Below are positions 1 through 12,469 of a DNA stretch of 64,000 nt, piece after piece. The position numbers were made by a program, and so were the translations under genes. The DNA comes from Chaetomium olivaceum (Eukaryota; Ascomycota; Sordariomycetes; Sordariales; Chaetomiaceae), in contig JAYWVB010000019.1 in NCBI GenBank assembly GCA_039881045.1, positions 124,001-188,000 on the forward strand. Reading direction: 5' to 3'. Each line of letters opens with the position of its first letter. The stretch's first letter is position 1. The notes beneath the pieces are model-generated. The model searched no databases. It worked only from the letters and a program-made list of their open reading frames with translations, and was not told where the DNA came from.

Positions 1-3000
1 GGTTGGGATGCTTGCGAGCACATCCCGCCCACAATCACCGATAGGTTGCGGCTGAGATGGAGTTGTTGGTGATACCGAGCCTGCCAGCCTGCACAAGGAA
101 GGTAACGTGGTGCTCCGAACAAGGGGGGCCTCCGACCTCAATGCATATTTGCTTTTCCCCGTGGTTAATTTCAAACGCTATCCTCGCATTCAACGGCAAG
201 TCCCAGTTTTCTAACGTTCTGAAACAGGAACGGTGCCTGTCGAGATTTTCTCCCCAAACCCGATGCGTGTGTGGGCGGCGGGTTTGGGGCCGCACGCGCG
301 GGTCACCCTCCATTTTTTATGCGAGCGGGTCTGCCACATGGTTCTCCATAGGGATGGGACCGGTTCCGGTTGGTTTGCCACTCGTCATCGCATCCACAAG
401 AAATCCAGGGGCGGCTGGTTTTTCCTCTGCGAGTCTGCGTCTGCCGTATGGGTCTTGCAAAAAGCGGATGGTTCCCCGGGTGCCTCCCCGGTTGGGTCAT
501 GACACGCAGGCACGTGCCGGCCTAGGGAGAGTCTTGCGTCGTACTTGGGACTGTTTGCATGCACGTCAATGAAGCCGGCACTGTGAGCCCTGTGTCAATC
601 CATCATTCCCGCGCGGGTTGCTGCAGACGGGCCATCTGGCGTCGTGCCTCTGCAGCTGCGTCTGCACGTCTACCACCGTAACCATCAGTAGATTGGGACT
701 ACTTCGTACTTGGAGCATCTCGATACGGTCGCTGTCCCTATGAACTGCCATGTACGATGCCTTGCTCAGGGTAACTCAACCATACAACACGGTCACGGGG
801 GCCTCGACATACCCGCGCTGGCAAATGAGGGCGAGAAAAAAGCAAACATCACCTTGGCTGAGTTGTGGGACGGGCAGAACTGGGAAAGGGTGGGCTAGTG
901 ATTCCGAGCTCCGCGATTGCCCAATGGCTTGGTCACGCCCGACCACTCGGAGCACTGTATACCAACAGTCGGCTGGTCTCCGAGCCTCCCCGTCCGTCCC
1001 TCGACAGTTGCCGCAATTGTCGACGTTAAATTACCGAAGCGCTCGAATCGAGTTCGTTCCGAGACATCGCCATGTTGCACAACATTGACCGATGGCAAGC
1101 GGGCGCCCTGTCAATGGCTCTGTTGGTTCAGGGGGTTGTGTGTTTGTAGCCGCTTCGTTTATACCGTCTTCCTTTTGACTTTCTTCTTGGGCCGGGGCTC
1201 GTGTTGCACCGTTTCGAGCTTAATTTCGGTCCGATGCGCCTTTTCCACGCCTACGCAGAAGAATTCGAGGTGGCGTCTTGTCGTTCGCTAGCACGAGGCC
1301 TGGGGGACCCCGGCTTCAATCCGCAAGAAGCAACGGGGGTTCTGATCGGCCGCCAATACCCACGATCTCCATGATCTCGGATGCGAATCTGGTCCTTGAG
1401 GCGTGCGCTTCAATGTTTCCGCCATGCCTCATGCCCGGTTTCCGGCAGCGCCAACATCGATCGCCCCTCGACTAGTAATTACGGAGTCGATTCCGGCTCG
1501 AGGCTCGGGCATCCCGTCCATCCACAACAGGTCGCAACAGGGTCGGATGTACACTGCATGGTCTATGTATGTATGTACCAAGTATACTCGCGGTAAAAAA
1601 AAACAAACAACAATATCGATTGGTGCCTTTTGACCTACCAAGTAGCGGCAAGTCACGGCCAAGTTGCGTTGACTGCAACCTCGGGGCATCCGGTTAGATG
1701 TTGTGCTGTGACCGGTCTGGCGACCTACTGTGTATGGTGACAAAAGACCCGACTCTGCATCTCCCGAATGCCCTCCTCGAGACTGCAAGTGCTATGGCCC
1801 TTCACCGGCCTCTCGCAATCCACTGGCAGGTGCCATCGTGACCCAGCCAGCTCCTGATTGCGGGTGCTGTAGGGCCTATTGGGGAAGGCACGAGGGAGAT
1901 CCGATTTGAGCCCTGATGTGGCTTTTGCGCAGCTTGGTCCATCATACCTCCCGCTTTCGATCTCTTTCTCGCCCTCACCCTGAGGCATCCCTGACGGCCG
2001 GATCCACACCGGACGACTAGTCCCGCAATTCTCCGGGTTCCGGCATTGTCGACGATTCACCGCCTCTCAATCTGTGGTCCAATCAACACAGTATTCTCCC
2101 AACATCTCACCCAGTTCATCCCCATCGTAACCCGCGACATCATCCGCGGCCCAACGTCCGGGACAAGGCGTGACGAAATCTCCATCGCGAGCCTCTGCCC
2201 CCCTCCCTCCCCTCTCTTCCCCCGCCTCGCGCACAGTCCTTTACCAGTCTTTTACCAAGTCACCAAGTGACCTATCACGACAAGGGTTAAGGCAGGATGC
2301 GGCATGTGGGTATTCATGCAGCCGTGCCACTTGGGTCGGGCACTCTCTGCTTCACTTCGTGTTCAGCGGCAGGCCGCTAAATCCGCAACGAGGAAAAATA
2401 ACGCCGCCTCACTTTTTAATCCCTGGAAGCAATCGACCGCATGCTCTCCCACAGACACCAGGCTCGCAGCACTCCGCCGCCTCGGTGCTGCCCAAGACAA
2501 GGAAGCGACTCAGCGAGTAGCGACAGCCTCACAAGTGGGGAGCTGGTGCGTGTAGCCGCGTGTTGCGACCAGGCCTTGGCTGGTGGTATCAGATCAGACC
2601 CGGCGGCCCTGGGCGAGCCGTTTGCTCACTCTGCCAGCCAATTGCCCGCCAACCTCTCTCCGAAGTACCCGTCGGCGGCGGGCTATCACGCTGTCCATCA
2701 ATCCGGAGCTGACGCAGCAGCGTTTTTGAACCACCTTCCCGCGAAGGCGGTCTGTTGTTTGCTGTTGTGCGATGGCCTTCTCAAGACATGCCGTCGCCTT
2801 GAACCACTCGAGGGGCGTGCCGCGACACCGGAAAGCCCCCCGGCATGCATCGAGCCTTACCCGGGCACCTTTGCAAGGTCAGCGTGGTTCTCGCGGTGCA
2901 GCCAACCGTCGACTCCTATTTGCAAGAGGGCGTCTCTTCGGGACAAAAGGCCTCGGTTGGCGCGCCTCCGACCTTTGCCGCCACCGCCGACAGCACATAC

Positions 3001-4130
3001 ACAGTAGCTACATTCAACAAGTACAGTGACCAGTATCAACATCGCCGGAGTCAAGGTCCCACACGCGCTTTCGATCGGCGGCCGACCGGGCGACGGCCGC
3101 GGGGCAGGGGCATCCAACGGTGGTGGAGGACCTTCTTCTCTGTCAAAGGATCCCACGTCCCAGCGAAACGGTGACGAGCCCACTGACCCATTGGCAAATC
3201 CCTGCAAAAAAGTGCAGAGCATGGGTGGTAGCGACAGGGTACAACCCACCCGACGAGAATGGGCAGCCGGGGGGCGCTCCAGTCATGTCCACCGCGTGCC
3301 AAGGACCTGGGCCCCTGTCGCGGCCCAGGGTGCTGGAGGGCAAAGTCGACGCTCTCCGCCGCACTCACTTCGTACCTTTTGGTAACTCTGTACTACTTGA
3401 GCTTACCCTACTGCGGAGTAGTGCTTCCCCCCAGGATCGCCTCTCTCTTCCCTGAGAGCCAGAAAGCGGGAGCTTGTCACCGCTGTTTCATTGTTTCCCT
3501 CCAGATAATTTTATTCCTGGTTTTCCTTGCCCACATCCCACGCAAGGGTCCCCACACAGTCAGATGGATGATCTGGTGACCTCTGTTCTCAGCCCTTCCC
3601 GCACCCCGAGCCAGCTTCCATGGGATCCGTCTCATGCGAGCCGGTCTTGGTGGATCGCGTTGTTCCTTTTCCCAGGGAATATATACATACACTCCCAGTC
3701 TTTCGATTCTCGTTCCAGCTCAAATAACTACCTGCTCCCTGATCTTCACTCTTGGTCTTTGGCTCCGTATTCTCTCATCATCATCCTGTCACTCACCCAA
3801 CCAAGAAGGACACCATCACACCAAGTGGCCGCCAGCTGTTGTGACGTGACCTAGCTACCGCCGTGGTGTTTTATATACAAACCCGCTCCCAACCCAACTA
3901 TTGTTACCGACTGGTACCAACTGGGCCTCTCAACACGGACAAACCACCACACCACATACCACCCCCCCCCCTTTTCCCCCCCACACTCCACCCCGATCCT
4001 TCCTTAAGCTCCCGTAGGCCTACGTCTACATCGGCCATTGGGCTCCAGCTCTAAGGGGGCCAGAATTGTCCAAGACTCAAATTCCAGATACACCCATCAC
4101 ATAGCGATGAGAACACGGAGGAACCTTACC
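1..4130. other. intergenic region, no supportable gene
   Basis: No reading frame here has a recognisable domain, a plausible exon-intron structure or a biased composition typical of the genes further right. The longest open frames (for example 2441-3007) are arginine/serine/proline-rich on one strand and have equally long overlapping frames on the other, which is what GC-rich noncoding DNA gives. Short C-runs and pyrimidine tracts occur at about 3959-3980, just upstream of the transporter gene, and could belong to its promoter or leader. Confidence 0.6.
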
Positions 4131-6068
4131 ATGGCCGCCGCGGAGATTCCCCCCTATCCTGGGAGACAGTTGCTCATACTCGGTGAGTTTCAGCAAACTG
4201 GGCGCTGTATCTATCTATGGGCCGTTGGACTAACATGCCGTAGCGCTTTGTCGGATATGCGAGCCGATTGCATTCATGTCCATCTTCCCATATATCTATC
4301 ATATGGTGAAAGACTTCAACTTGACTGATGACGAGAGCCAAATTTCTTTTTATGCCGGCATGGTAACTTCGGCCTTCACCTTTGCCGAGTTCTCGACGAG
4401 CGTCTTCTGGGGAAGACTCAGTGACAAGATTGGCCGGAAACCCGTGCTACTGATGGGAATGGCCGGGACGGGAATGAGCGTCCTCGCTTTCGGCTTTGCC
4501 CCGAATTTGCAAGTCGCCCTATTTGCTCGTGCGTTGTTAGGAGGGTTCTTGAACGGGTAAGTTTCATGAAACATGCTCGGGGTTTCCGGAGCCGTCTGGC
4601 TGACGGCAGAAGCAATATCGGGGTACTGCAGACGACGGTTGGCGAACTGATTACTGTCAAGGAACATCAACGTGAGTCGTCCGAGCGCTGGCAACAGGGG
4701 GGTAAAAGAAGAAACTAACATGTGCATCAGCTCGGGCGTATTCGGTCATGCCGTTGGTCTGGTGTGTTGGGTAAGTAACAGTGCATAACACAATGAGGAG
4801 ACATTCTCTAGCAGTATGCTAACGACAAGTACAGATCGATTGTCGGCCCCATGATCGGAGGCGCGCTTGCGAAACCGGTCGACACTCTACCCTCAGTTTT
4901 CGCTCCGGGCAGCATTTGGGCAGCTGGGACCGCTTCCCCTACCTTCTACCGAACCTGTTCAGCGCTATCTGCGTCTCGGTCGGTGTTGTTATTGGCCTCT
5001 TGTTCCTGGAGGAGACGCACGCAGAGAAGAAGAAGAGCCGCGATCGTGGAGTGGAGCTTGGGAACTATCTCCTCACTTACCTGCAAGGGAAAAGCGCCAA
5101 GTCCAAGGGCAAGCTGCCAGCGAAGAATCCCGAGGAGCAGCCCCTTCTGTTCGAGACGGAGGAGTCATTGCCCGGGTATCTCACCAACGAGAACTCGGCG
5201 GCATCGGCCGGCCAACAGGAACGGGTCGGCTTCGAAGAGGCGTGTGGCAGCCCGGCACTGAAACAGGACGGCAAGCCCGCGGCGAGGATCTTCACTAGGC
5301 CTGTGGTTACCATTATCGCCTCATACGGCATCCTGGCATTGTAAGTCCCTCTACACCTTGGCACTAAACTTTAATACTGACGCGTTCTAGTCACACCATG
5401 GTGTTCGACTCGCTGCTTCCGGTATTCCTCAGCACAAACCCGCCCGATCACAAGATGCCGATTTCCCTTCCTTTCAAGTTCGCCGACGGCTTCGGCATGG
5501 ACACCCGAACGATTGGCGTCATCCTGTCCGTACAGGGCATTTACTCGATGGCATCGACGCATTTCCTATTCCCGCTAATTACCCAAAGGCTCGGCCCACT
5601 CCGACTCTTCAAACTCATGTCTATTCTCTACCCGCTTCTCTATTTCTTCACGCCCTACATAGTCCTCCTCCCCGAGAGCCTCCGGATGGCTAGCGTTTAC
5701 TTCATCGTGGTGTGGAAGTGCACGTTTTCGACATTGGCGTACCCGAGCAACGCGATCCTCATCACTAACTCGGCACCGACTACGCTCACATAGGCACGAT
5801 AAACGGGCGGCTGCCTCGACGGCCAGTTTGTGCCGCGCGCTGGGGCCCATCATCGGGTCTTTTGTACTCGATGGGGTGGGAAAAGGGGTATTCGGGGCTA
5901 TCTTGGTGGGTTACTGGTTTGATCACCATCGGCGGTGCCTACGTGGGCCTGAAGATCACGGAACCGCGGGGGAGGATGGACGAGAAGCTCGACATCGAAG
6001 CGACTCCGGTGCCTCAGGGTGTCTGGGATGGGGCGGGGACGAGCGGCAGGCAGACACAGCAGAGCTAA
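4131..6068 (+). CDS. MFS transporter, multidrug/ZIFL-like, frame-broken
   Basis: A 12-TM major facilitator of the fungal family related to yeast YCR023C and plant ZIFL proteins, expected to export small molecules by proton antiport. The ATG at 4131 (context TTACCATGG) is preferred to 4107. An intron at about 4183-4242 joins to LCRICEPIAFMSIFPYIYHM, the conserved TM1 region. The MFS signature GRLSDKIGRKP lies between TM2 and TM3. Further introns lie at about 4559-4611, 4672-4731, 4770-4833 and 5342-5391. The coding frame breaks at about 4918 (TTTGGGCAGC), 5791, 5805 (AACGGGCGG) and 5853. Adding one G to the GGG runs at 4918 and 5805 and one T at 5791 restores family-like sequence (NSAPTTLTLGTING and so on), so sequencing error is as likely as pseudogenisation. 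The C-terminus ends near GRQTQQS. The family is certain; whether the gene is functional is open. Confidence 0.85.
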
Positions 6069-7923
6069 AGCCTGTGCGCGCTTGTTTACGACGAACGACT
6101 TTCCCTGGACGAATCGGCATGGCCAGATGCCCTCGAGGGCTATTCTGCGCCGCCCAACCCTTAGACGGGCGGTTGCTGCCGACGGCGTTTTGCATAGGAT
6201 TTTCACGAGCGACTACATTTCTCGGGTCATGGCTTTTACTGGGATAGACTGGTGTTGGCTCACCGAGCGGGTTCTCGGGAGAGATACACGCAGAGCATAC
6301 ACCTTTTTCTTTTTTTGTCGACGGTTTGAGTGGCGGGACCGTGGCGTTTTCCATGTCTCAGGGTTTGGGGCTAGGTCACAGCGAGTTTCTTGGTTTAGAG
6401 ACATGGGCGGAGGAGAATCGGCGCGATTTGCATGCGAGGAAGGCCACTACCCGACCCGGTCGGGGCACTCCAGCGTCCACACCCAGCACCCAGCAGCGTC
6501 TGGACAGGATGGAGGCGGGGGGTCCCACGGGTCAATGGACACAGCAGCAGTTGATGGAGTGCTTGTGGCTTCTCTTTGGGTCATTCTGGGTTTCTCTCTT
6601 CGATATACCCCCTCCCACTACGACTATCACCCACCGACGCGCATTGTTACTTTGGTTTTTGGTTCATCTGTTAACGGGCGACGGAAGGGTGGACAGGCGT
6701 CTTACATGGCTTGGCAGGCGGGTTTCACGAACATTAGTGGTTTGTAGTTAATGACAGTTTAGGAAATCGATCATCATGAATGTTGGAGTTGATGGACACG
6801 TCGTATTCCTCTAAAATGGTGCTCCGAACACGCTGCTTTCAGTGCCTTGGTTAGAGGGACACCGATGCCACCGTGGACTAGTTTAACTGGTTAATCAACT
6901 AGTTAATAGGTAACGACACAATGCACAGCAAAGATCTTTTTTTTTTTTGTCTTATCTCAGATAGGTTACCTTGAGTTATTGATGTCATCTCTCCATTATT
7001 AGTACAGAGCAAGACACTGTGCATCCATCGCATCCATCACAGTTGGCAGATATGGAAAAAAGGCCCCCACTGACCTACCACAGTCGGTTTGGTCACTTCT
7101 TCGCCCACTTATCTTTGCTTGCTTACCTATCAGACGGAACCCATGCCGCCTGGGCATGTCGTCAATTGGTGGGGATCTGCCAGTCGCCGGGGTTGGATGC
7201 ATCGCTCTCCTTCGGAGTCTTGTCCTATCCTATCCAGTCCATGTCGCGCAAACACCTCCGCGCTCCGTTCGCGAAAGTGATGCACACCCCCGAGACACCG
7301 GCCGCACCGCTTCACGATCCGGACTTCCTAGTTCGACGCCGCTCGACCCGCCGTCCCATGTGAGCTCCCGGGCTTGTCTTGGTTTCCAGACCCCGTGTCC
7401 AAAGGTAGCAAACACCTCACGGATAACAGGACAGTGTGAACACGGCCCGAGCGAGGCTGCTCTCAGCAAAAATACCCGAGTTCAAGCCATGGGCCTGCCC
7501 CATTGCGCCCGCGATAAAACCATTGAAAATACCCATCAGAGATATCCACCAGCAAGAGGGCGACGGGACTGACCGAGTAGGAAAGCAAGCCACCGTACTA
7601 CAGCTCCGCGCTCTCCGCGCTCTCCGCGGTGGACGGACGAGACAGCGCGCGGCGGCCGAGCTCTCGAACAGGCACCCACTCCGCGCCGTGCTGTGCGCCG
7701 TGAGCTGCGGACGTCACTGCTCGGAATTTTGGAAAGAGGGGGAAGGGGAAAAGGTGACAACCTGACTCGCATCGGGCCGCACCGTTAATCGCCGAATCAC
7801 GGAGCCGCACGTCGTCGAGCCTTTTTTGTGTCTCAGGCGCTGCTGGCTAGGCTAGGTTGGTGGCCTGCGGGGAAAGGGGAAAGGGAAAAGAAAATAGAAA
7901 AAGCAAAAAAAGGAGAAGGGAGG
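6069..7923. other. intergenic region with AT-rich inverted repeats
   Basis: No gene is supported. At about 6876-6975 there is an AT-rich patch with short inverted repeats (ACTAGTT near 6877 against AACTAGT near 6896; AGGTAAC near 6908 against GGTTACCT near 6964) around a 12-T run. The remainder is the likely promoter and leader of the downstream transcription factor gene. Confidence 0.5.
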
Positions 7924-10900
7924 ATGCCGGCACCCGATCGCGACCCTCCGTCCCCGGACCTCCAGCCCTCCAAACGCCCCCGCCAATCATCCCCCGATAG
8001 GGACTCCCCGGCGTCGCTGCTTTCAACCGGGGCGGGCTCCCCGACGGGCGACCACATCCACAACGGCCCGCTTGGTTTCGGAGGAGGAGGAGGGGGTGCA
8101 GGGGGAGGAGGAGCCGGCGGCAATGGCGGCAGCGGTGGTGGCGGTGGCGTCGCGGGCAAGACCGGACAGAGCAGCAGCTTCCGCAACGTGAGCGCGTGCA
8201 ACCGGTGCCGGCTGCGCAAGAACCGCTGCGACCAGAAGCTACCGAGCTGCGCGAGCTGCGAGAAGGCCGGCGTCGCCTGCGTCGGCTACGACCCCATCAC
8301 CAAGCGGGAGATCCCGCGCAGCTACATCTTCTACCTCGAAAAACGCGTCGAGCAGCTCGAGGCCCTGCTGGCCACCAACAGCATCGCCTTCCCGCCCGCC
8401 CAGGACCTCGACTACTGCGCTAAGTCACTGGGCAGCAGCGGGTCCGCCACCGCCCTGTCGCCCGTCGAAGCCGGCGGCGGCGGCGGCGGCCAGTCGGTCT
8501 CCTCGGAGGGGGCCTACACCCTGTCGAGCAGCGGCGGGGGGAGGGGAGAAAGTAATGGCGACGGCGCCGCCGCCGCCTCCGGGAGGCTGCAGCGGCTAGC
8601 CTCGAAACCCGGCTCGTCTGCGGGCCCCGGAGGCGCCAATAATAATCATAATAACCGCTACCTCGGCTCGACCTCCGGCATATCCTTTGCGCGCGTGGTG
8701 TTTGCCGCCGTGCAGTCGTCCGTCTCGGACCAGAAATCCAACTCGGACAAGGGCGGCGTGCGGCCGTACAGGCCCGCTCCGGGTGGCGGCGGCGGCGGCG
8801 GCAATGGCAGCAATGGCGGTGCCGCCGCCGGTTCTAGTGCGGGTGCCGGCGCGGGTCCCGATCCCGGCTCTGGAGGCACGTCAATGCGGGATTCCTTCTT
8901 CGGCCTGCACACCAAACCGACCATCCACCCGGCGACGTTCCCCGACCGGGAGCTCGGGCTGCGGCTGGTCAGCCTGTACTTTGAGCACGCCAACCCGCAG
9001 ATCCCGGTGCTGCACAAGGTCGAGTTTGGCGAGGTGTTCGAGCGCGTCTATGCCGATGAGGTGCGCGGCCGCGGGCCAAGGGAGTTGTATGTGCTGAACA
9101 TGGTGTTTGCGATCGGCGCGGGGATTATTGTGGGCGATTCTAAGGGGGAACCGCCCGCCGCCGCCGCTGCTGCTGCTGCTGAGGCGGTTGGGGCTTCGCC
9201 TGGGTCGAGGCAGTGCCAGCCGGAGGAGTATCATGCTAGTGCGATTGTTCATCTCGAGGCGTGTCTTGGGAGTGGTGGCGGGCTGGAGGATCTGCAGGCG
9301 GTGCTGCTTTTGGCGAACTTTGCGCTCCTAAGGCCCGTTCCTCCTGGGTTGTGGTACATTATTGGCGTGGCGGTCAGGTTGGCAGTTGACCTGGGACTGC
9401 ACTATGAGGATGGCAAGGATCTCGAGAGTGGCCTGGCTGCGCCGACGGCCCAGCAGAAGGAGATGCTGGCTAAAGAGAAGGGAAGGCGGGAGTATGTGCG
9501 CGATCTGAGACGACGGCTCTGGTGGTGCACCTACTCGTTTGACCGGTTGGTCAGTCTTTGCGTCGGCCGACCTTTCGGGATATCGGACCAGGTCATCACC
9601 ACCGAATTTCCTTCGGTACTAGAGGACCGGTTCATCACACCCAACGGCATTATTCAACCACCTTCTGGATCGCCGTTGCCGTCCTACAAGCTGGTTGCTC
9701 ACCACTACTTCCGGCTCAGGCTTCTGCAATCCGAAATATTGCAAGTCTTGCAATTCCGGCAAGCTCAAAGTGCCTGGGCCAACGGGAAAGGATGCCAGAA
9801 CCCCTATATGCACTCGGAACTGCCCTCGCCGTTCCTAGCCAAGTTTGACTCGTTCCGGTCGTGGCGAATTGACATCGACAAGCGGCTGTACGCGTGGAAG
9901 AATTCGGCGCCACAAAAAAAAGACACCGGTGTGGCCTTCTTGACCGACTTTCTGCATCTCAACTATTGGCAGGCCATCATCATGCTGTACAGGCAGAGCC
10001 TGAGCGTGCCGACCGTCTTTGAGGGCGAGTATGACACGGCCAAGGAGGTGAACAGCCCTGCGATCTACAACGCAGAGCTCAGCGAGGACGAGGACCGGGT
10101 GTATCTCAAAGTTGCCGAGGCTGGCCAGAAGATCCTGAGGCTGTATCGCCAGCTGCATCTGGTGGGCGTTGTGAACTACACTTACCTGACGACACACCAT
10201 CTGTTTGTGGCGGGGATATCGTACCTCTACGCGATTTGGCATTCCCCAATCGTTAGGAGTCGGCTGGTAAGTGATCTCCGATCTGGTGGCTGGGCCGGGA
10301 CCATGGCTGACGTGCATGTAGACTATGGATGAAGTAGACTTCACCATCCTCGCAGCAACATCCGTCTTTACGGATTTTATGGACAAGTGTCCGCCCGCTG
10401 AGGCGTGCCGAGACGCATTTGACCGCACAGTCAAGGCCACGCTCAAGATGGTCAACGCCTCCGGTGGCTTCGGACCACACGCCGCCGTATCTTCTAACTT
10501 AAGACCCAGCCTTGACCATAATCGATTCAACTGGAACACGAGAAACGACAACGCACCCATGTTGAGTAAACCTCACCACAAACGGCACTTCCGCAACTCG
10601 GCATCAGTAGACCAAACACCCAATCCCCTTTCGGACCCCTACTCCAACAACCCCTCGTTATTATCCGCCTTCCAAAAGGGGGCACAGTACCGCCTCCCCA
10701 GCGGCCCCGCGGTCAAGGTCGAACAAGATGGCTACACCCACGTCCGCAACCTCTCCGTCCCACCACGAATCAACGCCAGCCCCACCGACAACGCCACCAG
10801 CCCGCTTACCCCCGAAGCAGCAGCGGCGGCGACCGTCGACCAGCAGATGATGCTCTCCCCAGCAGCCATCCAACAACGCCCCACCCCGCCGACCGCACAA

Positions 10901-11345
10901 CAACTCAACTCCCCGATGGCAGAGCTGGTCAACCAAACACCACCCGCAGGCTTCCTCTCTCCGCAGCAACGCCAACAGCAGCAGCAGCAGCAGCAGCAGC
11001 AACAGCAGTTCAGCCCGGGAGCGATGTCGTTCAGCGAACTACAGGGCATGGAATTCCTGCAGAATCTCAGCCCCAACGCCGGCAACAACGGCAGCGATGG
11101 TGGGGCCGGCGCGGCCGGTGGTGGTGGTGGTGGTGGTGGTGTCAGTAACACGGGGGGTGGACGGAGTTGACTTCAGCGGCCTGGCCGACACACATATGGA
11201 TCTGGGGTTTGGGCTTGGCTGGGAGGGGCTGCATCACGATTTTAATGATGGCCAGCAGCTGGACTTGTTTGATGGGTTCTTCTTTGGTGGGGGGCCGCAG
11301 CAGGGCGGTGGTGGTGTGTGGTGGGGGAGGGGGGATTTGAAATGA
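7924..11345 (+). CDS. Zn(II)2Cys6 transcription factor, PPR1/UaY/PCO-1-like
   Basis: A binuclear zinc-cluster activator. An ATG at 7924 opens a low-complexity N-terminus. The zinc cluster follows at about residues 88-118 (CNRCRLRKNRCDQKLPSC...CEKAGVAC), directly followed by PITKREIPRSYIFYLEKR, the linker and dimerisation helix typical of PPR1-type regulators, then a fungal_trans domain around residues 320-700. One intron (10267-10321, GTAAGT...GTAG) is in phase. The C-terminal exon has a polyglutamine tract at about 10972-11006. The frame stops at 11170, but the overlapping frame continues with GVDGVDFSGLADTHMDLGFG to 11345, so a frame break or a very short intron in the G-run at about 11142-11156 is likely. 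The cluster sequence, the roughly 1,100-residue length and the polyQ match purine-catabolism regulators (UaY, PCO-1), but other PPR1 relatives are possible, so no symbol is given. Confidence 0.85.
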
Positions 11346-11859
11346 TGATAATGACGTGGAATGAATGTAGAATGGTGAATGTGTGATGAATAGGCTTGGG
11401 CGGGTGTCTTTGTCTTGTGGAAGGGGTTTTGGTTGATGAGGTTGGGGGTGTTTATACCCGCGTGGATGGATGTAACTGGGCGGATTAGGGACGTGGCCAA
11501 CTAGGGACGGCCTTTAATGCTCGGCCTCGACTTTATTTATGGACGCTATGCTAAAAGAATGCAGTTACGCCATGTGTGGGTTTCTGCCGGACATGTACAT
11601 ACATATTAAAATGGAATATTGCATGTATGTACTACTTCAATGTCCGCACGACCTCGCACGCCAAATTTGCATGACACCTCGAATGCCAGCCAGGAATACT
11701 AACTCCTCTAAGTATCCAACCTATAGAAGATACAAGTCTATCTAGACAATGCTCAACCCATCTCACTTGTACACTGGTATACCCACCCCCCAATCACCCC
11801 ATGATTGTCTCAGTCCAAAACAGCCTAGAATATAAACCCAACTGACGCTCTGCACTGTC
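11346..11859. other. spacer upstream of the 5S rRNA gene
   Basis: No gene seen. A TATA-like AATATAAAC at about 11829-11837 sits 23-31 bases before the 5S start, the position of the upstream element in Neurospora and fission-yeast 5S genes. Confidence 0.5.
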
Positions 11860-11978
11860 ACATACGACCATACCTACTTGAAAATACGGGATCCCGTCCG
11901 CTCTCCCCTAGTCAAACAAGTAAGGGCCGAACTAGTACTCAGGTCGGTGACGACTGGGGAATCCTCGGTGTTGTATGT
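11860..11978 (+). rRNA. 5S rRNA gene (copy 1, variant type)
   Basis: A 119-nt 5S rRNA recognised by its termini: 5' ACATACGACC pairs over nine positions with 3' GTTGTATGT (helix I). Helix II pairs ACTTG with CAAGT, the loop GGGATCCCGTCCGCTCTCCC is the canonical fungal sequence, and GGTCGGTGACGACTGG forms the helix IV/V arm. A T5 run follows directly and would end RNA polymerase III transcription. Fungal 5S genes of this clade are dispersed singly, often in several sequence types, as here. Internal control region sequence lies within the loop A/helix III part. Nothing in the structure looks broken, so I call it a gene, not a pseudogene. Confidence 0.9.
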
Positions 11979-12469
11979 TTTTGGCCTTTCCGCTGATTCT
12001 GCCTCTCCCTTTTTGTCTTAGGATTCTGATGTTGCATGATGTTACATGGTTAAGCGGCACTCGGTGTATTAAAATCTGGGGGTTGTGTGGACAAGTGTAC
12101 GCAAGATGGGAGGGTGGGTTAAGTGTTGGCAGGCACCTCGAACCGAATCACACGATGTTGTCATTGTGGAGTCGTCCCGGGCGACGTTAGTTCTGCGGGG
12201 TGTTAGGGGTGGAATTGAGACGTTAAGTGAAGGTGTCGAGGTAGCCATGACATGGTCAAAAAGGTGTTGACTACACACCAAATAGCAGGTTCGTGTGTTT
12301 TCTTGTACATCATTCATTAACTGCCAAGTCTCCTTCTAGTCTTACTCAAGGGGGTATAATCTAACACGATAGCCATCCATCCATCTTTACATACACCACC
12401 TCACCACCCTGGTGTCGGCTCTCTTCCTGATACATCCAAATAAAAAAGATGGACAAAAGCCGACTTCAT
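11979..12469. other. spacer between 5S gene and phosphate symporter
   Basis: No coding sequence is supported. The right part is the likely 3' untranslated region of the minus-strand phosphate symporter. Confidence 0.5.

Noticed and set aside
2441..3007. 188-codon open frame in the left intergenic region
   Set aside because: Composition is that of GC-rich noncoding DNA, with a comparable frame on the opposite strand and no recognisable motif.
4131..6068. MFS transporter called as a true pseudogene
   Set aside because: Breaks are one-base and mostly homopolymer, as in essential ENP1, so decay is not demonstrated.
6019..6747. 242-codon frame after the MFS gene
   Set aside because: Overlaps the transporter end in another phase and has no domain; likely chance.
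6870..6980. AT-rich inverted repeats as a second MITE
   Set aside because: Arms are only 7-8 bp and not continuous; no clear ends or target duplication.
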